Origin: Miscanthus floridulus | Lineage: Eukaryota > Streptophyta > Magnoliopsida > Poales > Poaceae | NCBI RefSeq assembly: GCF_019320115.1 | Contig: NC_089584.1 | Span: 59,330,852-59,394,851 of the forward strand | Reading direction: 5' to 3' | DNA: 64,000 nucleotides | Part shown: positions 32,312 through 44,012 of the stretch, one piece after another | Position numbering within the stretch: position 1 is the stretch's first letter | Layout of the letters: each line of letters starts with the position of its first letter | The notes under the pieces: generated by a model | The model's database searches: none | What the model saw: only the letters and a program-made list of their open reading frames with translations | What the model was told of the DNA's origin: nothing | Made by a program: the position numbers and the translations under genes

Positions 32312-33859
32312 TGAAAGCATCTAGGCCCCTAGTTGGGTTTCGGTAATTAATGACAATACAAGATTACTATGACTAACGTGTGTTTTGCAGAGGCAAATGT
32401 GTTAGGTCATAGTAATGGAGATCGATTGGGCAATCGAGGTGGTCATGCCCCTACGATGGAAATCGTTTCGGTTTTCAAAGGATGGACGACAAGGTTAAGG
32501 ACGGCTAGTTCTAAGTGTCGATTAGAGTTGGAGTGACACTTAGAGTAGTTTAGGACTTTGTTTTTCCTTTGGCCGTACTATTAATGGGGGTATGGATGGG
32601 TAGCTTGACCTAGGTGAGTCTAGTGAGTTAGGTGTGGTGCACACTTGTTAAAACTAGCTCTAGGTAGCTCCACAACAGCCCTATGATCCTTTGGAGCAAA
32701 CTTCATTCACTTATGATCGAGAGTTGGAAGTGAATGGAGGGTCAAATGCTGACCGGACGCTGGCCGCAGGGTCCGGTCAGTTCATTTGATCAAGGTGACT
32801 GCGTTCGGTGTGACCGGACGCTGGAGTGGTCAAATGATCGGACGCTGAGAGGCAGCGTCCGGTCGACTCCAGTAAGGTTCCAGAGAAGGGAATCTGTGAC
32901 CGAACGCGTCCGGTCAGTACTGACCGGACCCTGGGGGTTCAGCGTCCGGTCGAGTACAGTAAGGTTCCAGTGAGGGTTTAATGCGACCAGACGCGTCCGG
33001 TCAGTGGTGATCGGACCCTGCCAGCGTCCGGTCAACACATTATCACTGGAATGTAGGTTGAATTGACCGGAGCGTCCGGTCAACATGACTGGAGCGTCTG
33101 GTCACCCCGCAGAAGCTCATAACGGTTCGTTTTTCAGGCTACCTTATAAATAGAAGCTCCACTCGCGTGTGGAGTCACTTTTGCTCATTCCAACAACTGA
33201 GAAACACGTTTGTGAGTGCTAAGAAGAGCAAGGTCCTAGTGAGGTGATTGAGATTTGAGAATCCAGGAGAGTAGCCTCATTAGTGAATCAAGAGTAGCCA
33301 AGTGTGCATCCATCTTCTCATTAGGCTTTGAGTGGTCAAGTGAGAGTTCGTGCTTGTTACTCTTGGTGATCGCCATCACCTAGACGGCTTGGTGGTGATT
33401 GGGAGCTTGGTGATCACCCGGCGGAGCTTGTGGGTGACCTAACTCAAGTTGTGAGCGGCTTTGGATGATTTGACGCAACGGAGTGTCAAAGAATCAACCC
33501 GTAGAGAGCACTTGATCCTTGCGCGGATCAAGGGAGAGCTACACCCTTGCGCGGGTGCTCCAACGAGGACTAGTGGGGAGTGGCGACTCTCCGATACCTC
33601 GGTAAAACATCGTCGCGTTCCTCTCTCTCTATTTACTTTGATCATTTACTTTGAGCAATTCAATACTTGTCTTTACATTCATAGAATTGCCATGCTAGAG
33701 TAAGTTTGGAACATAGGTTGCAAGTCCTTTGTGCATTAGAGTAATAGAAACACTTTTCTAGGCACATGGGGTTAATTGGGCTAACCGTAGGATTTAATTA
33801 TTGCAAGAAAATTTAGAATTAGCCCAATTCACCCCCTCTTGGGCATCTTGATCCTTTCA
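32312..33859 (+). repeat. 5' LTR of SIRE-like element
   Basis: It holds a dense array of GACCGGACGCTG / CAGCGTCCGGTC motifs at about 32,749-33,105 in U3, and a TATAAATA box at 33,145-33,152 just after the array. It ends CTTGATCCTTTCA. Confidence 0.95.
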
Positions 33860-33860
33860 A

Positions 33861-33874
33861 TTGGTATCGGAGCC
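33861..33874 (+). other. Primer binding site of SIRE-like element
   Basis: TTGGTATCGGAGCC follows the LTR. It matches the initiator tRNA-Met site except for one A-to-G change relative to TGGTATCAGAGC. Confidence 0.85.
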
Positions 33875-33912
33875 TCGTGCTCACATTTTTAAGCTTAACC
33901 GCTTAGAGCAAG

Positions 33913-36307
33913 ATGTCTCACGGGGATGGACCTCCTCCTATCTTTGAGGGGATGACTTTCCATATTGGAAAATCAGCATGGAGGCGTACTTAGAAGCTCT
34001 AGACGTTGGTATTCTTAGAGCCGCCTCACAAGGCTTCCCAAAACCTCGGGATGCTACTAACCTATAAGGCGATGAGGTTAATTATGAAAAATGGAATGCA
34101 AAGGCTCGCAACACCATCTTTAGAGGCCTTTGCAAAGATGTGTTCAACCGCGTAGGGAACCACAAAGATGCCCATGCACTATGGTCGGATGTTTGTGCGC
34201 TCCATGAGGGAACCAAGAGTGAGCGTGAGGAACGCTATCATCTTGTGATTAAAAAGCTAAATTCATTTGAGATGCTTCCCAAAGAATGTGCTAATGAGAT
34301 GTATTCACGTTTGAATGTTCTTGTAGAGGAAGTCAATGGGCTTGGACTTACTCAAATGTCACCATCTGACGTTGTGAGAAAGATCTTGAGTGTCCTCCCC
34401 ATTGACAAATATGGGCATATTGTGACCGTGCTACACCAAGATGATCTTTCCACCGCTACACCGACACAAATCTTGGGAAAGATCAATGCTCATGAGATGT
34501 ACATGCACATCACGCCACAAGATGGCTCATCCTCTACCAAGAAGAAAGAGAAGGACTTAGCATTCAAAGCTAGTCAAGACAAGGGCAAAGCAAGACTTGA
34601 GTATGAGAGCTCAAGTGATGATGAAGATGAAGATGAAAACCTTGCTCTCATGGTGAAGAAAGCTGCCAAGATGCTAAAGAAGCTAAACAAGAGTGTCATC
34701 AAGTTCGACGGCAAGAAGAAGTTCTTCACAAGCTCTAGAAGAAAGCCAATCTCCGAAATGGATTGCTTCAATTGTGGTGAACTTGGTCATCTAGCACATC
34801 AATGCCCCAAGCCCAAGAAAGACAAGTTCAAGAACAAGAACAAGGGCAAGAAAGATGATTCAAGTAATGAAGATGAAGATGAGAAGAAGAAGAACAAGCC
34901 ATACAAGAAGAGAGATGGCAAAAAGAAGGACTTCCACAAGAAGAAGAGTGGAAAGGCCTACATCGTCGGTGTTGGCTCACGGACATTGATTCATCTAGTG
35001 GATCATCCGATGATGATAGTGACAATGAGAAGGTGGCCGCCATTGCTATTGATCTTCCATCTTCACCGCCACTATCACCATCATCCTCTACACACCTATG
35101 CCTTATGGCCAAGGGTGAACGCAAGGTAACTAAGAATGATGATAGTAGTGATGATGAGCAAGCTAGTGATGATGATAGTGATAGCGATGATGATGATTCA
35201 CCTTCATATGATGATCTTGTCAAAATACTAAGAAAATATACTAAGATCATTAGAAAGAGTAGAGCTACAAATGAAAAGCTTGATGCTAAAAACGATTCAC
35301 TCTTAGCAAAGTGTGACACATTAGAAAAGGCTAATAATGAGCTTAGAGAAACTAATGATGCTATATCATCCAAACTCAAGGAGCTCAAATCTTCTAAGAA
35401 AGAGCTTAAAGATAAACATGATAAACTTGAGTGGGTGCACAATGAGCTCATCACTAGCCACAACAAGCTAAAAGATGAATATACAACTCTTAAGATCAAT
35501 CATGATACTCTTGTTATTGCTCAAGAATTTTTACCAAATGAGCCACATGATGCTACTAACCATGTTGTTAAGATTGATATAGCTACATCATGTGATGATT
35601 TGATTGATGAGAGCATTGAGCAAGGATCTAGTGGCAAAGACAAGCAAGTGGTTGAGTGCAATGACTATGATGAATATGTCAAGCTCAAGAACACAAATGA
35701 AAAGCTCATGAAAGATCTTGAAGAAATGAAAAGCCACAACACCATTGTGCTAGAAACTCTTGATCATGACAAAGAGTTGATCCTTGAGAATGAGAAGCTC
35801 AAAGAAGAAAACAAGAAGCTCAAGGAAGAGAAGAAAGATGATGCTCTAAAGGAAGAAAATAAGAAGATCAAGTTGGAGAAAGAGCATCTCAAGATTGGGT
35901 TGAGCAAGTTTGCTAGAGGAAAGCACCTCCAAAGTGAGCTACTCATGAACACCGTCATAAAGATAGATAGAAGTGGCATTGGATATGTGGCAAGTGTAGA
36001 GAAGAAGAAGGCTCAAGTTCAAGAACAACAATCAAAGCCAAAGCCAAAGCCAAAGAGATGTTTTGAGTGTGGACAAGAAGGCCACTTTGCTCATGAGTGC
36101 AAAACTCCACCTCCACAACCCTTGCCCAAGCATGCTACACCCTTTGCCTTCAATGCTCATTACATGCTTAGAAAGGATTCTAGTGGAAAGATGAAAGTCA
36201 TGTTCTTAGGACCCCCTAACAAGAATAGGCCTAAGAAGATTTGGGTGGCTAAGTCACTTGTTGAGAAGGTGAAGGGCCCTCAACAAGTTTGGATTCCTAA
36301 AGCTTGA
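33913..36307 (+). pseudogene. gag of SIRE-like element, frameshifted
   Basis: The frame starts at ATG 33,913 and is lost by a 1-nt deletion near 33,948. A TAA at 34,065 closes the shifted frame, and a further 1-nt deletion near 34,971 moves the remainder. Open parts are 34,140-34,972 and 35,033-36,307. The product would have a UBN2-type gag core, zinc knuckle 1 (CFNCGELGHLAHQC, about 34,764), a Lys/Asp/Ser-rich linker, a long Lys/Glu/Leu coiled coil and zinc knuckle 2 (CFECGQEGHFAHEC, about 36,058). Its codon usage is AT-rich with Gln mostly CAA. It ends at TGA, 15 nt before the pol frame opens. Confidence 0.88.
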
Positions 36308-36322
36308 ATCTCTTATGTGTAG

Positions 36323-39300
36323 GTGAACTACAAGACCGGTGGAAGTCATTGGGTTATTGATAGTGGTTGCACTCAACATATGACCGGTGATCCTCATATG
36401 TTCACCTCACTAGATGAAGAGGTAGATGGACAAGAGAAAATAACATTTGGAGATAACTCAAAGGGCAAGGTTAAAGGATTGGGCAAAGTGGCAATATCAA
36501 ATGATCATTCCATCTCCAATGTGCTATATGTTGCTTCATTGAGCTTCAACTTGCTATCCGTTGGACAATTGTGTGATCTTGGCTTTCAATGCTTGTTTAC
36601 CGAGAAGGAGGTTGTTGTATCCAAGGTAGATGATAATCAAGTGATATTCAATGGATTTAGATACAACAACTTATATCTAGTGGACTTCACCTCCGAAGAT
36701 GCAAATTTGAAGACTTGCCTATTCACCAAAACAACACTTGGGTGGCTATGGCATAGAAGACTTGCTCATGTTGGTATGAGTTCACTCAAGAAGCTTATGA
36801 AGAATGATTTGGTGAGAGGGTTGAAGGATGTGAAGTTTGAAAAGGACAAGCTTTGTAGTGCATGTCAAGCCGGCAAGCAAGTTGCAAATACTCATCCCAC
36901 CAAAGCTTTCATGTCAACCATAAGAGTGCTAGAACTCCTACACATGGATTTATTTGGACCAACAACATACAAGAGTTTGGGAGGGAATCTCTATTGTCTT
37001 GTGATTGTTGATGACTATTCAAGGTATACATGGGTATTTTTCCCTCATGACAAATCCGAAGTTGCATCTTGCTTCAAGAAGTTTGCCAAGAGAACTCAAA
37101 ATGAATTTGAAGTGAAGCTCAAGAAGATAAGAAGTGACAATGGAAAAGAATTTGACAACACAACCATAGAAGCTTATTGTGATGAAGTTGGGATCAAGCA
37201 TGAAGTCTCTGCAACTTATACTCCTCAACAAAATGGTGTAGTTGAGAGGAAGAACCGGACTTTGATCACTCTTACAAGGACAATGCTAGATGAGTACAAC
37301 ACCCCCGAAGCTGTATGGGCGGAAGCAATCAACACCGCTTGCTATGCATCAAACCGCCTATTCCTTCAAAAGTTCCTTGGCAAGACACCTTATGAGTTGC
37401 TCAATGGGAAGAAGCCGGACGTCTCCTTCTTTAGGGTGTTTGGTTGCAAATGCTACATCTACAAGAAGCGGCAACACCTAGGGAAGTTCCAAAGACGTTG
37501 TGATATTGGTTTTCTTGTTGGTTACTCATCAAAGTCCAAAGCATATAGAGTATTTAATCATGCCACCGGCTTGGTTGAAGAAACATATGATGTGGAATTT
37601 GATGAATCTAATGGCTCCCAAGGAGCACATGAGAATCTTGATGATGTAGGTGATGAACCATTGAGGGAGGCTATGAAGAATATTCTGGTGGGAGACATCA
37701 AGCCAAAAGATGATGAAGATGATGTACAAGTCGTTGATCAACCTTCTTCATCAAGTGTGCCACAAGATGGTGAAAAAGATGGGAGAGTAAAAAATAAAGA
37801 TACTCATATCTCCCATGAGCAAATGGTGGTACAAGCACAAGATGTTGATGCTCCACAACCTCCTCCTCAAGTGGTCAATAGAAGAAATACACCTCTCCTA
37901 CAAGATCATCCTCAAGATCTCATCATAGGGAGTCCATCAAAAGGTGTAATGACTCGATCTCAAAAACTTGCTTCATTTATTGCTTATCACTCTTTTGTCT
38001 CTTGCTATGAGCCTACCAAGATAGAAGAAGCTCTCAAAGATCCAGATTGGATCAATGCCATGCATGAAGAGTTGAACAACTTCACTCGCAATGAAGTTTG
38101 GACTCTTAAAGAGCGACCAAAAGGCGCAAGAGTCATTGGAACAAAGTGGGTGTTCTGCAACAAGCAAGATGATCAAGGTGTTGTTGTGAGGAACAAGGCA
38201 AGACTAGTTGTAAAGGGGTTCTCTCAAGTTGAAGGTTTGGATTTTGGAGAGACCTTTGCACCAGTTGCAAGATTAGAAGCCATCCGTATCCTTCTTGCAT
38301 ATGCATCACATCATGAAATGAAACTATATCAAATGGATGTGAAAAGTGCATTTCTAAATGGCTTTATTAATGAACTAGTCTATGTTGATCAACCTCCTGG
38401 GTTTGAAGACCCTAGATATCCTAATCATGTTTATAGGTTGTCCAAGGCACTATATGGGCTTAAGCAAGCCCCAAGAGCTTGGTATGAGCGCCTTTGGGAC
38501 TTCCTCATTGAGAAGGGCTTCACCATTGGGAAGGTCGACACCACACTATTCACCAAGAAGCTTGATGGGCATATCTTCATTTGTCAAGTATATGTTGATG
38601 ATATCATCTTTGGATCATCAAATAAAGACTCATGCAAAGAATTTGGTGAATTGATGTCGAAGGAGTTCGAGATGTCCATGATTGGTGAGCTTACATTCTT
38701 TCTTGGTTTTCAAGTCAAGCAAATGAAAGAAGGCATCTTCATCTCTCAAGAGAAATACACAAAAGATCTTCTCAAGAGATTCAAGATGGATGAATGTAAG
38801 CCAATCAAGACACCAATGCCTACCAATGGACATCTCGACCTAGATGAGGGAGGTAACCTAGTTGATCAAACTCTCTACCGTTCCATGATTGGTAGCTTGT
38901 TATATTTAACCGCATCTAGGCCTGACATCATGTTTAGTGTGTGTATGTGTGCTAGATTTCAAGCTAATCCTAAGGAAACACATTTAATTGCCATAAAAAG
39001 AATCCTTAGGTACCTTAAGCATACACCAAGCATTGGCCTTTGGTATCCCAAAGGAGCTATATTTGGATTAGTTGGCTATTCCGATTCGGATTATGCCGGT
39101 TGCAAAGTTGATAGAAAAAGCACATTCGGAGGGTGCCATTTGCTTGGTAGATCACTTGTGTCTTGGTCCTCCAAGAAACAAAATAGTGTGGCTTTGTCCA
39201 CCGCCGAAGCGGAATACATTGCCACGGGTGCTTGTTGTGCACAAATTTTATACATGAAACAAACTTTGCTAGACTATGGTGTAGTTCTAGAAAAGGTACC

Positions 39301-39550
39301 TCTTTTGTGCGACAATGAAAGTGCGGTAAAACTTGCAAATAATTCGGTTCAACACTCTCGCACCAAGCACATAGATATCCGCCATCACTTTCTAAGAGAT
39401 CATGTTGCTAAAAATGATATATCACTAGAAGGTGTAAGAACCGAAGATCAATTAGCGGATATCTTCACTAAACCGCTAGATGAGGCTACATTTTGTAGAT
39501 TGCGGAATGAGCTCAATGTACTTGATTTTAGTAACTTCACTAAAAATTGA
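36323..39550 (+). CDS. Intact copia pol polyprotein (PR-IN-RT-RH), 1,075 codons
   Basis: Protease [13 protein letters not shown] (catalytic Asp) lies near residue 10. The integrase zinc finger is H-RRLAH...C-SAC, and the DDE core has [17 protein letters not shown] and [13 protein letters not shown] has [20 protein letters not shown] and YVDDIIFGS, and RNase H has YSDSDYAG and STAEAEYIA. The frame is uninterrupted to TGA 39,548-39,550. It is in the same frame as the gag C-terminus, separated by TGA and TAG. Because the first open codon is GTG after a TAG, expression as a separate start is doubtful; readthrough or splicing would be needed. This copy could supply enzymes in trans but its gag is broken. 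Confidence 0.93.
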   Translation: MNYKTGGSHWVIDSGCTQHMTGDPHMFTSLDEEVDGQEKITFGDNSKGKVKGLGKVAISNDHSISNVLYVASLSFNLLSVGQLCDLGFQCLFTEKEVVVSKVDDNQVIFNGFRYNNLYLVDFTSEDANLKTCLFTKTTLGWLWHRRLAHVGMSSLKKLMKNDLVRGLKDVKFEKDKLCSACQAGKQVANTHPTKAFMSTIRVLELLHMDLFGPTTYKSLGGNLYCLVIVDDYSRYTWVFFPHDKSEVASCFKKFAKRTQNEFEVKLKKIRSDNGKEFDNTTIEAYCDEVGIKHEVSATYTPQQNGVVERKNRTLITLTRTMLDEYNTPEAVWAEAINTACYASNRLFLQKFLGKTPYELLNGKKPDVSFFRVFGCKCYIYKKRQHLGKFQRRCDIGFLVGYSSKSKAYRVFNHATGLVEETYDVEFDESNGSQGAHENLDDVGDEPLREAMKNILVGDIKPKDDEDDVQVVDQPSSSSVPQDGEKDGRVKNKDTHISHEQMVVQAQDVDAPQPPPQVVNRRNTPLLQDHPQDLIIGSPSKGVMTRSQKLASFIAYHSFVSCYEPTKIEEALKDPDWINAMHEELNNFTRNEVWTLKERPKGARVIGTKWVFCNKQDDQGVVVRNKARLVVKGFSQVEGLDFGETFAPVARLEAIRILLAYASHHEMKLYQMDVKSAFLNGFINELVYVDQPPGFEDPRYPNHVYRLSKALYGLKQAPRAWYERLWDFLIEKGFTIGKVDTTLFTKKLDGHIFICQVYVDDIIFGSSNKDSCKEFGELMSKEFEMSMIGELTFFLGFQVKQMKEGIFISQEKYTKDLLKRFKMDECKPIKTPMPTNGHLDLDEGGNLVDQTLYRSMIGSLLYLTASRPDIMFSVCMCARFQANPKETHLIAIKRILRYLKHTPSIGLWYPKGAIFGLVGYSDSDYAGCKVDRKSTFGGCHLLGRSLVSWSSKKQNSVALSTAEAEYIATGACCAQILYMKQTLLDYGVVLEKVPLLCDNESAVKLANNSVQHSRTKHIDIRHHFLRDHVAKNDISLEGVRTEDQLADIFTKPLDEATFCRLRNELNVLDFSNFTKN

Positions 39551-40310
39551 GCTTGTATTGTCCCTTGCATTCATTGTAATATACACCATGTTTAATTTTT
39601 GGTAATGCATATAGGGCTGTCTAACATGGTTAAGATAACCGCCAAAAAGCATGTGAAGAAGCTTAACCTTGGATCAAACTTGACAAGCAACTAGATTTAC
39701 TTACAAAGTATTGCATATGCATGGATGTTGTTTTGTCGTTTTGTTCAATTTGCCCTCTTATTGCCTATTTTCTTAAAAAGAATTATAGCCTAAGGCAAAA
39801 TATTTTGAAAATATGAGGGTTTGAGAGAGGTCACTCACATCAGTCCCAATTGGTGTTTATTTAGATCTTATTCAAGTTGGGACTTGATTGGGAACAGGCA
39901 GCATGAAGGAACATTGAAGATTTGCTAAAAAAGTGTGACCGGACGCTGCTGTCCAGCGTCCGATCAGTTCACAGGAGGTGAACTGCTGCTGAAGGAGTGA
40001 CCGGACGCTGCGTTTGTGCATCCGGTCAGGAAGGGATTCTGCGTCCGGTCGTTTGAAGAAGAAACAGGCTATACTGACCGGACCCTGCCTGCGTTCGGTC
40101 ATGGACCACCGGACGCGTCTGGTCACAATTCCAGAGGAATTGGACCCCTCTGGAATCGACCGGATGCTGGGTGGTAGCGTCCAGTCGCTACCACCGGAGC
40201 GTCCAGTCAGTGGATCTCGTGCGACATTAGGTCTCTTAACTCTGTTTCTGTTTATGTCACGAAGGGACCCTCATATAACCAGATTCAATCTCGCCGTTTG
40301 ACTTAACCCT
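39551..40310 (+). other. Non-coding internal region with CGTCCGGTC motif array
   Basis: The region between pol and the third ORF contains at 39,936-40,210 several copies of GACCGGACGCTG and its inverse (CAGCGTCCGATC, GCATCCGGTC, GCGTCCAGTC), the same word that fills the LTR U3. No coding frame. Confidence 0.75.
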
Positions 40311-40940
40311 AGCCACCGCTAATCCCAAATCCCCGAAGAACTTGCCGTGCTCGTCCCTGCCCACGCCATCGTCTTCACGCCGCCATAGCTCCTCCGCGCC
40401 TCCCGCGACCGCGCGCCACCGCTGGTTGCCTGCGCTTGCCCCTGCTCCATGCCACCACAGCCGCCCACCTCTCGTGCCAACGCTGCCAGCCAAGCGCGAC
40501 CACGCGCCACCGCAGCTGCGCCTCCACCGCGTCGATTTGCCACGCCGGTAGTGCTCGGGCTTGCCACCAAGTCCTCCACCGCTGTCCACTTCTCGCTCTG
40601 CCCTCACCTTCCTAGAGCCACCGCTGGTGCTCTCCGGTAAGGCCATAGCATCATCCTTGCTTGATTTTGATCCGTTCAAATTTCATTGCATTGACCTAAA
40701 TCATCCAGGGCCGCCGAATTCATTGAAGTGGTTCACAATCCTAACCCTAGCCGGTTCCGAGGTTCCTCGCATGACGTCTCTTCTTTTCTCGGATTGCCGA
40801 TCATCAGGTAGCATGCCCATCGCTTCAATTTCGTACCTACATTGCTTGCTTCCTAGGTTTTCACATCTATTAGATATATATTGTATTTATTTGTATATCC
40901 ATCTACTCCATCATGTAGCGAGTCGGTGCCGTTGAGGTTC
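40311..40940 (+). other. GC-rich leader-like segment upstream of the third ORF
   Basis: It has the look of a grass 5'UTR: TTAACCCTAGCCACCGCT, CCG-rich stretches without an ATG-led domain, then CTCCG followed by GTAAGG (about 40,635) resembling a splice donor, and an AT-rich intron-like stretch. A possible acceptor CTTGTCAG lies at about 41,050-41,057, shortly before the ATG at 41,062. This is inference. The minus-strand 140-codon frame across it is judged a shadow. Confidence 0.35.
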
Positions 40941-41061
40941 TTGTAGCAGTTGTCAGACAACTCGGAGCCAAGCTCGCGAGTACGGATCGAGGCCAAGCCT
41001 CGGGAGTGTCAGTTTGATAGTTGATCTTCATCAGCGGCAATTCATCCTCTTGTCAGATCAG

Positions 41062-43701
41062 ATGGCTCAGACAAAGAATGTTGGTGGTGGTCCAGGAGAT
41101 GACGATCGGAGGCCCCCGCCTCGCTAGCCTGCAGGACCGAAAGGCAAGGCAACAAAGCAGGTGACATCTAAGAAGCACAAGTACCCCGACACAGAGACAG
41201 TGAGAGCAGCAGCAGTCACTGAGGCCATAGAGCGAGCCGAGAGAGGTGGTGCTCGTAGTGGAGTTGTCATAGCAGATCATCTGGCACTAGATGCGCAGGG
41301 CAGACTTAGGGAGATTGAGCGACTTCATGGTAGTCCACCTAGGACTGTCATGATGGCAGGACATCGTCTGGCTATTGAGGAGCCTCAGCGTCAGGGGGAG
41401 TCTCAGCAGGAGCCACAGCAGCAGCCCCCACCAGCAGAGCCTTAGCCAGCTCAGGAGACTCAGGAGGGCCTATAGGCCGAGGAGACCGAGCAGGCACCCC
41501 AGCTATGCCACTCTGGTCGTACCAGTGCTACAGTCACCGAGGCCAGCTACACAGCATAGGGGTTCACGCCCACCGCCTAGACCATAGGGTCCGCCTCTAG
41601 TGGTACATCTTGACTTGAGGGCCGCTACGGACAGGTAGGTTCGCCAGCTGAGGTTTGTTGAGTTGGACATGTGGTTCCCTCTAAGGAGGGATGAGAGAGC
41701 AGCAGAGGGTTTCTATACATCGCTCCAGGAGGATTTCTATAATGCTTATCTCAACAGTGGGGCAGTGTTCAGATCTCAGCGGGTATGCAGTATAGAGTCT
41801 ATTGTGGCAGCAGCCGGAGAGCACATCCGCCCCTACTTGTCATATTTGCCGGGGCTGACAGATCTGATTGGCCGAACAGGAGTGTATGTACCATCTTGGG
41901 TTCGTCAGTTCTACGCATCGCTCTACATTGACCCGCATCATAACTTCATACACTTTGCATTCAACGGTAGAGATTACAGGGTGATGAGTTTCAGGGCCCG
42001 GAAGATACTGAGGCTACAGGATCAGCCTGTCAGATTGCATGAGGTATGCTATGGACAGCAGGAGCCTCCTAGGCATCCTCATGGAGGGATGGTGCCCCCT
42101 ACAGATCTTGTGCATCATTGCTTCAAGGAGCCCTTTGGTGAGGGGTCGAGGAGGAACCCCAGTGACCTGACTCCTACAGCTCGAGTACTAGAGGCTATCA
42201 TCAGAAGGACACTACTTCCCAAGTTGGGATACAGAGAGGGTCTAACTCGCCTACAGCTCTGGCTCCTTAATGCCCTGATGCAGCAGACTGTGTTTGACAT
42301 TTGGGACCTCCTTCTATTAGAGATGGAGGATACTATAGCTGAGGGCTTCAAGGGTCGTAGACAGCTTCCATATGCACATTGGATTACATTCCTGATGCTC
42401 CAGTCTGTGCAGGTTAGGACCCCAGAGATGGTTGCCGAGTACAGAGGTACCACCACAGAGTTTCTAGCTTATAACATGGCACAGAGGATCAGGCATAGCA
42501 CACCACAGGCACCCACTCGGCCCAGTCATTGTCCAGATGTTCTAGAGTCAGCAGCTCAGCAGACGAGATCATCAGAGGCATAGCTGTTACTGAGGAGGAG
42601 CAGCTTGAGGCACAACAGGAGATGACTGAGTCTAGTGACAGTTCGGATGATGACTATCAACCGATTCCTTAGATGCCTCCACGCAGACATGATGCAGAGG
42701 CTGGCAGTTCCAGCTCAGCTCCACCTGCACTGCAGACAGACCCCGCTCTGATTGCTATTCTTGAGCAGATGCAGCAGGATCAGGCACGATAGGCTCAGGA
42801 GACGGCTGCCAACTTCGCACAATTTCAGGCTCGTCAGGACGAGTTCCAGCGATAGCAACAGATCCTCCAGCAGCAGCAGCAGATGCATCAGCAGTAGTTA
42901 CTCATGCAGCAGCAGCTTATGGGATTCATGCAGCATATAGTAACAGCACTTAGGGCCCCACAGCCACAACCTTCGCCCTAGCTTGCTCAGCCTACCACCA
43001 CCACGACGACTCCAGCAGTACATCCCAGTGGGTTTCAGAGTCAGGGACAGCCTCTAGCTCTGTTTGCTTCACTCACAGTTTAGGTGTCCTAGTGGTTGTC
43101 CTCACCAGTGGTAGCCCCGTAGTTCACACCATATCATACGGGCTTCTCACCAGATTAGTCTTCCTCGCTATTTGTGCCTGACACGTCAGTCTCCAGGAGT
43201 CTTGGAGCATCCTTCAGCGAGTTGACCGGCATGCCTACACCGCCACATATGCATACCACCGGTCCTTCTATAGCAGCCCCTATCACCGTGACTACTTAGA
43301 AGCTCCCTTCGTCTGTCGCCTCTTTAGATCCTATGACAGATGTCCCAGCAGCATCACAAGCAGCACCTGCCCCAGCTCAGACCCAGACCACTTCAGAGAT
43401 GCTTCCAGCCACAGAGGGTCAGTCAGTTTAGAGCTCAGGGTCAGATGATGATGGCGCCCAGTTTCATCTTGCTCCACGTACTTCAGCGCTCGGCTCGTCC
43501 GTTGCAGTCCCACCGACCGACCCTTAGGTTTTGGTGTTTGACACCAAAGGGGGAGAGGGTTCAAGTATGTAGACTCAGGGGGAGCAAGCTAGTTATCCAT
43601 TATTAGCTTATTATATACATTTGGAGTCTTATTTATGTGATACACTATTACGTTTATGCATTCATGTGTTTACCTTCATGCATACTATTATATCTATGTG
43701 A
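41062..43701 (+). pseudogene. Third ORF of SIRE-like element (plant-transposon-like protein) with 18 in-frame TAG codons
   Basis: The region reads from ATG 41,062 to TGA 43,699-43,701 with two frameshifts (about 41,475-41,500 and about 42,545). An N-terminal Lys/Arg/Gln-rich part leads to a conserved-looking globular core (about 41,640-42,580; PLRRDERA, YVPSWVRQFYASLYIDP, PHGGMVPPTD, PTARVLEAIIRRTLLPKLGYREGLTRL begins near residue 170, given here only in part). It resembles the family annotated as putative plant transposon protein in grass genomes (from memory). A Gln-rich C-terminal region follows. TAG stops begin at 41125, 41443, 41473, 41585, 41636, 42670, 42790, 42853, 42895, 42979, 43081, 43090, 43120, 43156, 43297, 43429, 43525 and 43570. 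No TAA or TGA interrupts the path. It occupies the position of the env-like ORF of SIRE elements; no signal peptide or membrane segment was seen. Confidence 0.7.
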
Positions 43702-43998
43702 TAGTGATATCTACGTGATTGTGATATATGACATGTGTGCTCTCTACTTTACATTATTTGTATGTCATATCACTTGTGTTATGCTCATTTGCCTTTGCTT
43801 CCGCATTTAAACTCCGATGCAAATGAGCCTTATTACTTGTACTCTTGCTTAATTCATATCCTTTGAGTACATCGTGTTGGCTTGGGTCATATAAGCTTGA
43901 CTAACTCTTTTGTTCTTATCAACAAAAGCTTATATGAACCAAGCCCATCAAAAACCTCACTCTTTCACATACTCGAGGGGGTATTGTCATCAATCACC

Positions 43999-44012
43999 AA
44001 AAAGGGGGAGAT
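43999..44012 (+). other. Polypurine tract of SIRE-like element
   Basis: AAAAAGGGGGAGAT lies directly before the 3' LTR, the position and composition required for plus-strand priming. Confidence 0.85.

Noticed and set aside
34828..35499. Ser/Leu-rich minus-strand frame of 223 codons
   Set aside because: It is the complement of the Asp/Lys/Glu-rich gag coiled-coil and linker; low complexity explains the openness.
40257..40679. 140-codon Gly/Arg-rich minus-strand frame
   Set aside because: It is opposite a GC-rich leader-like segment; no domain and no promoter or splice context of its own.
41663..42583. Third ORF core considered as a viral-type envelope protein
   Set aside because: No signal peptide, transmembrane segment or fusion motif is visible; position alone recalls the env-like ORF of SIRE elements.
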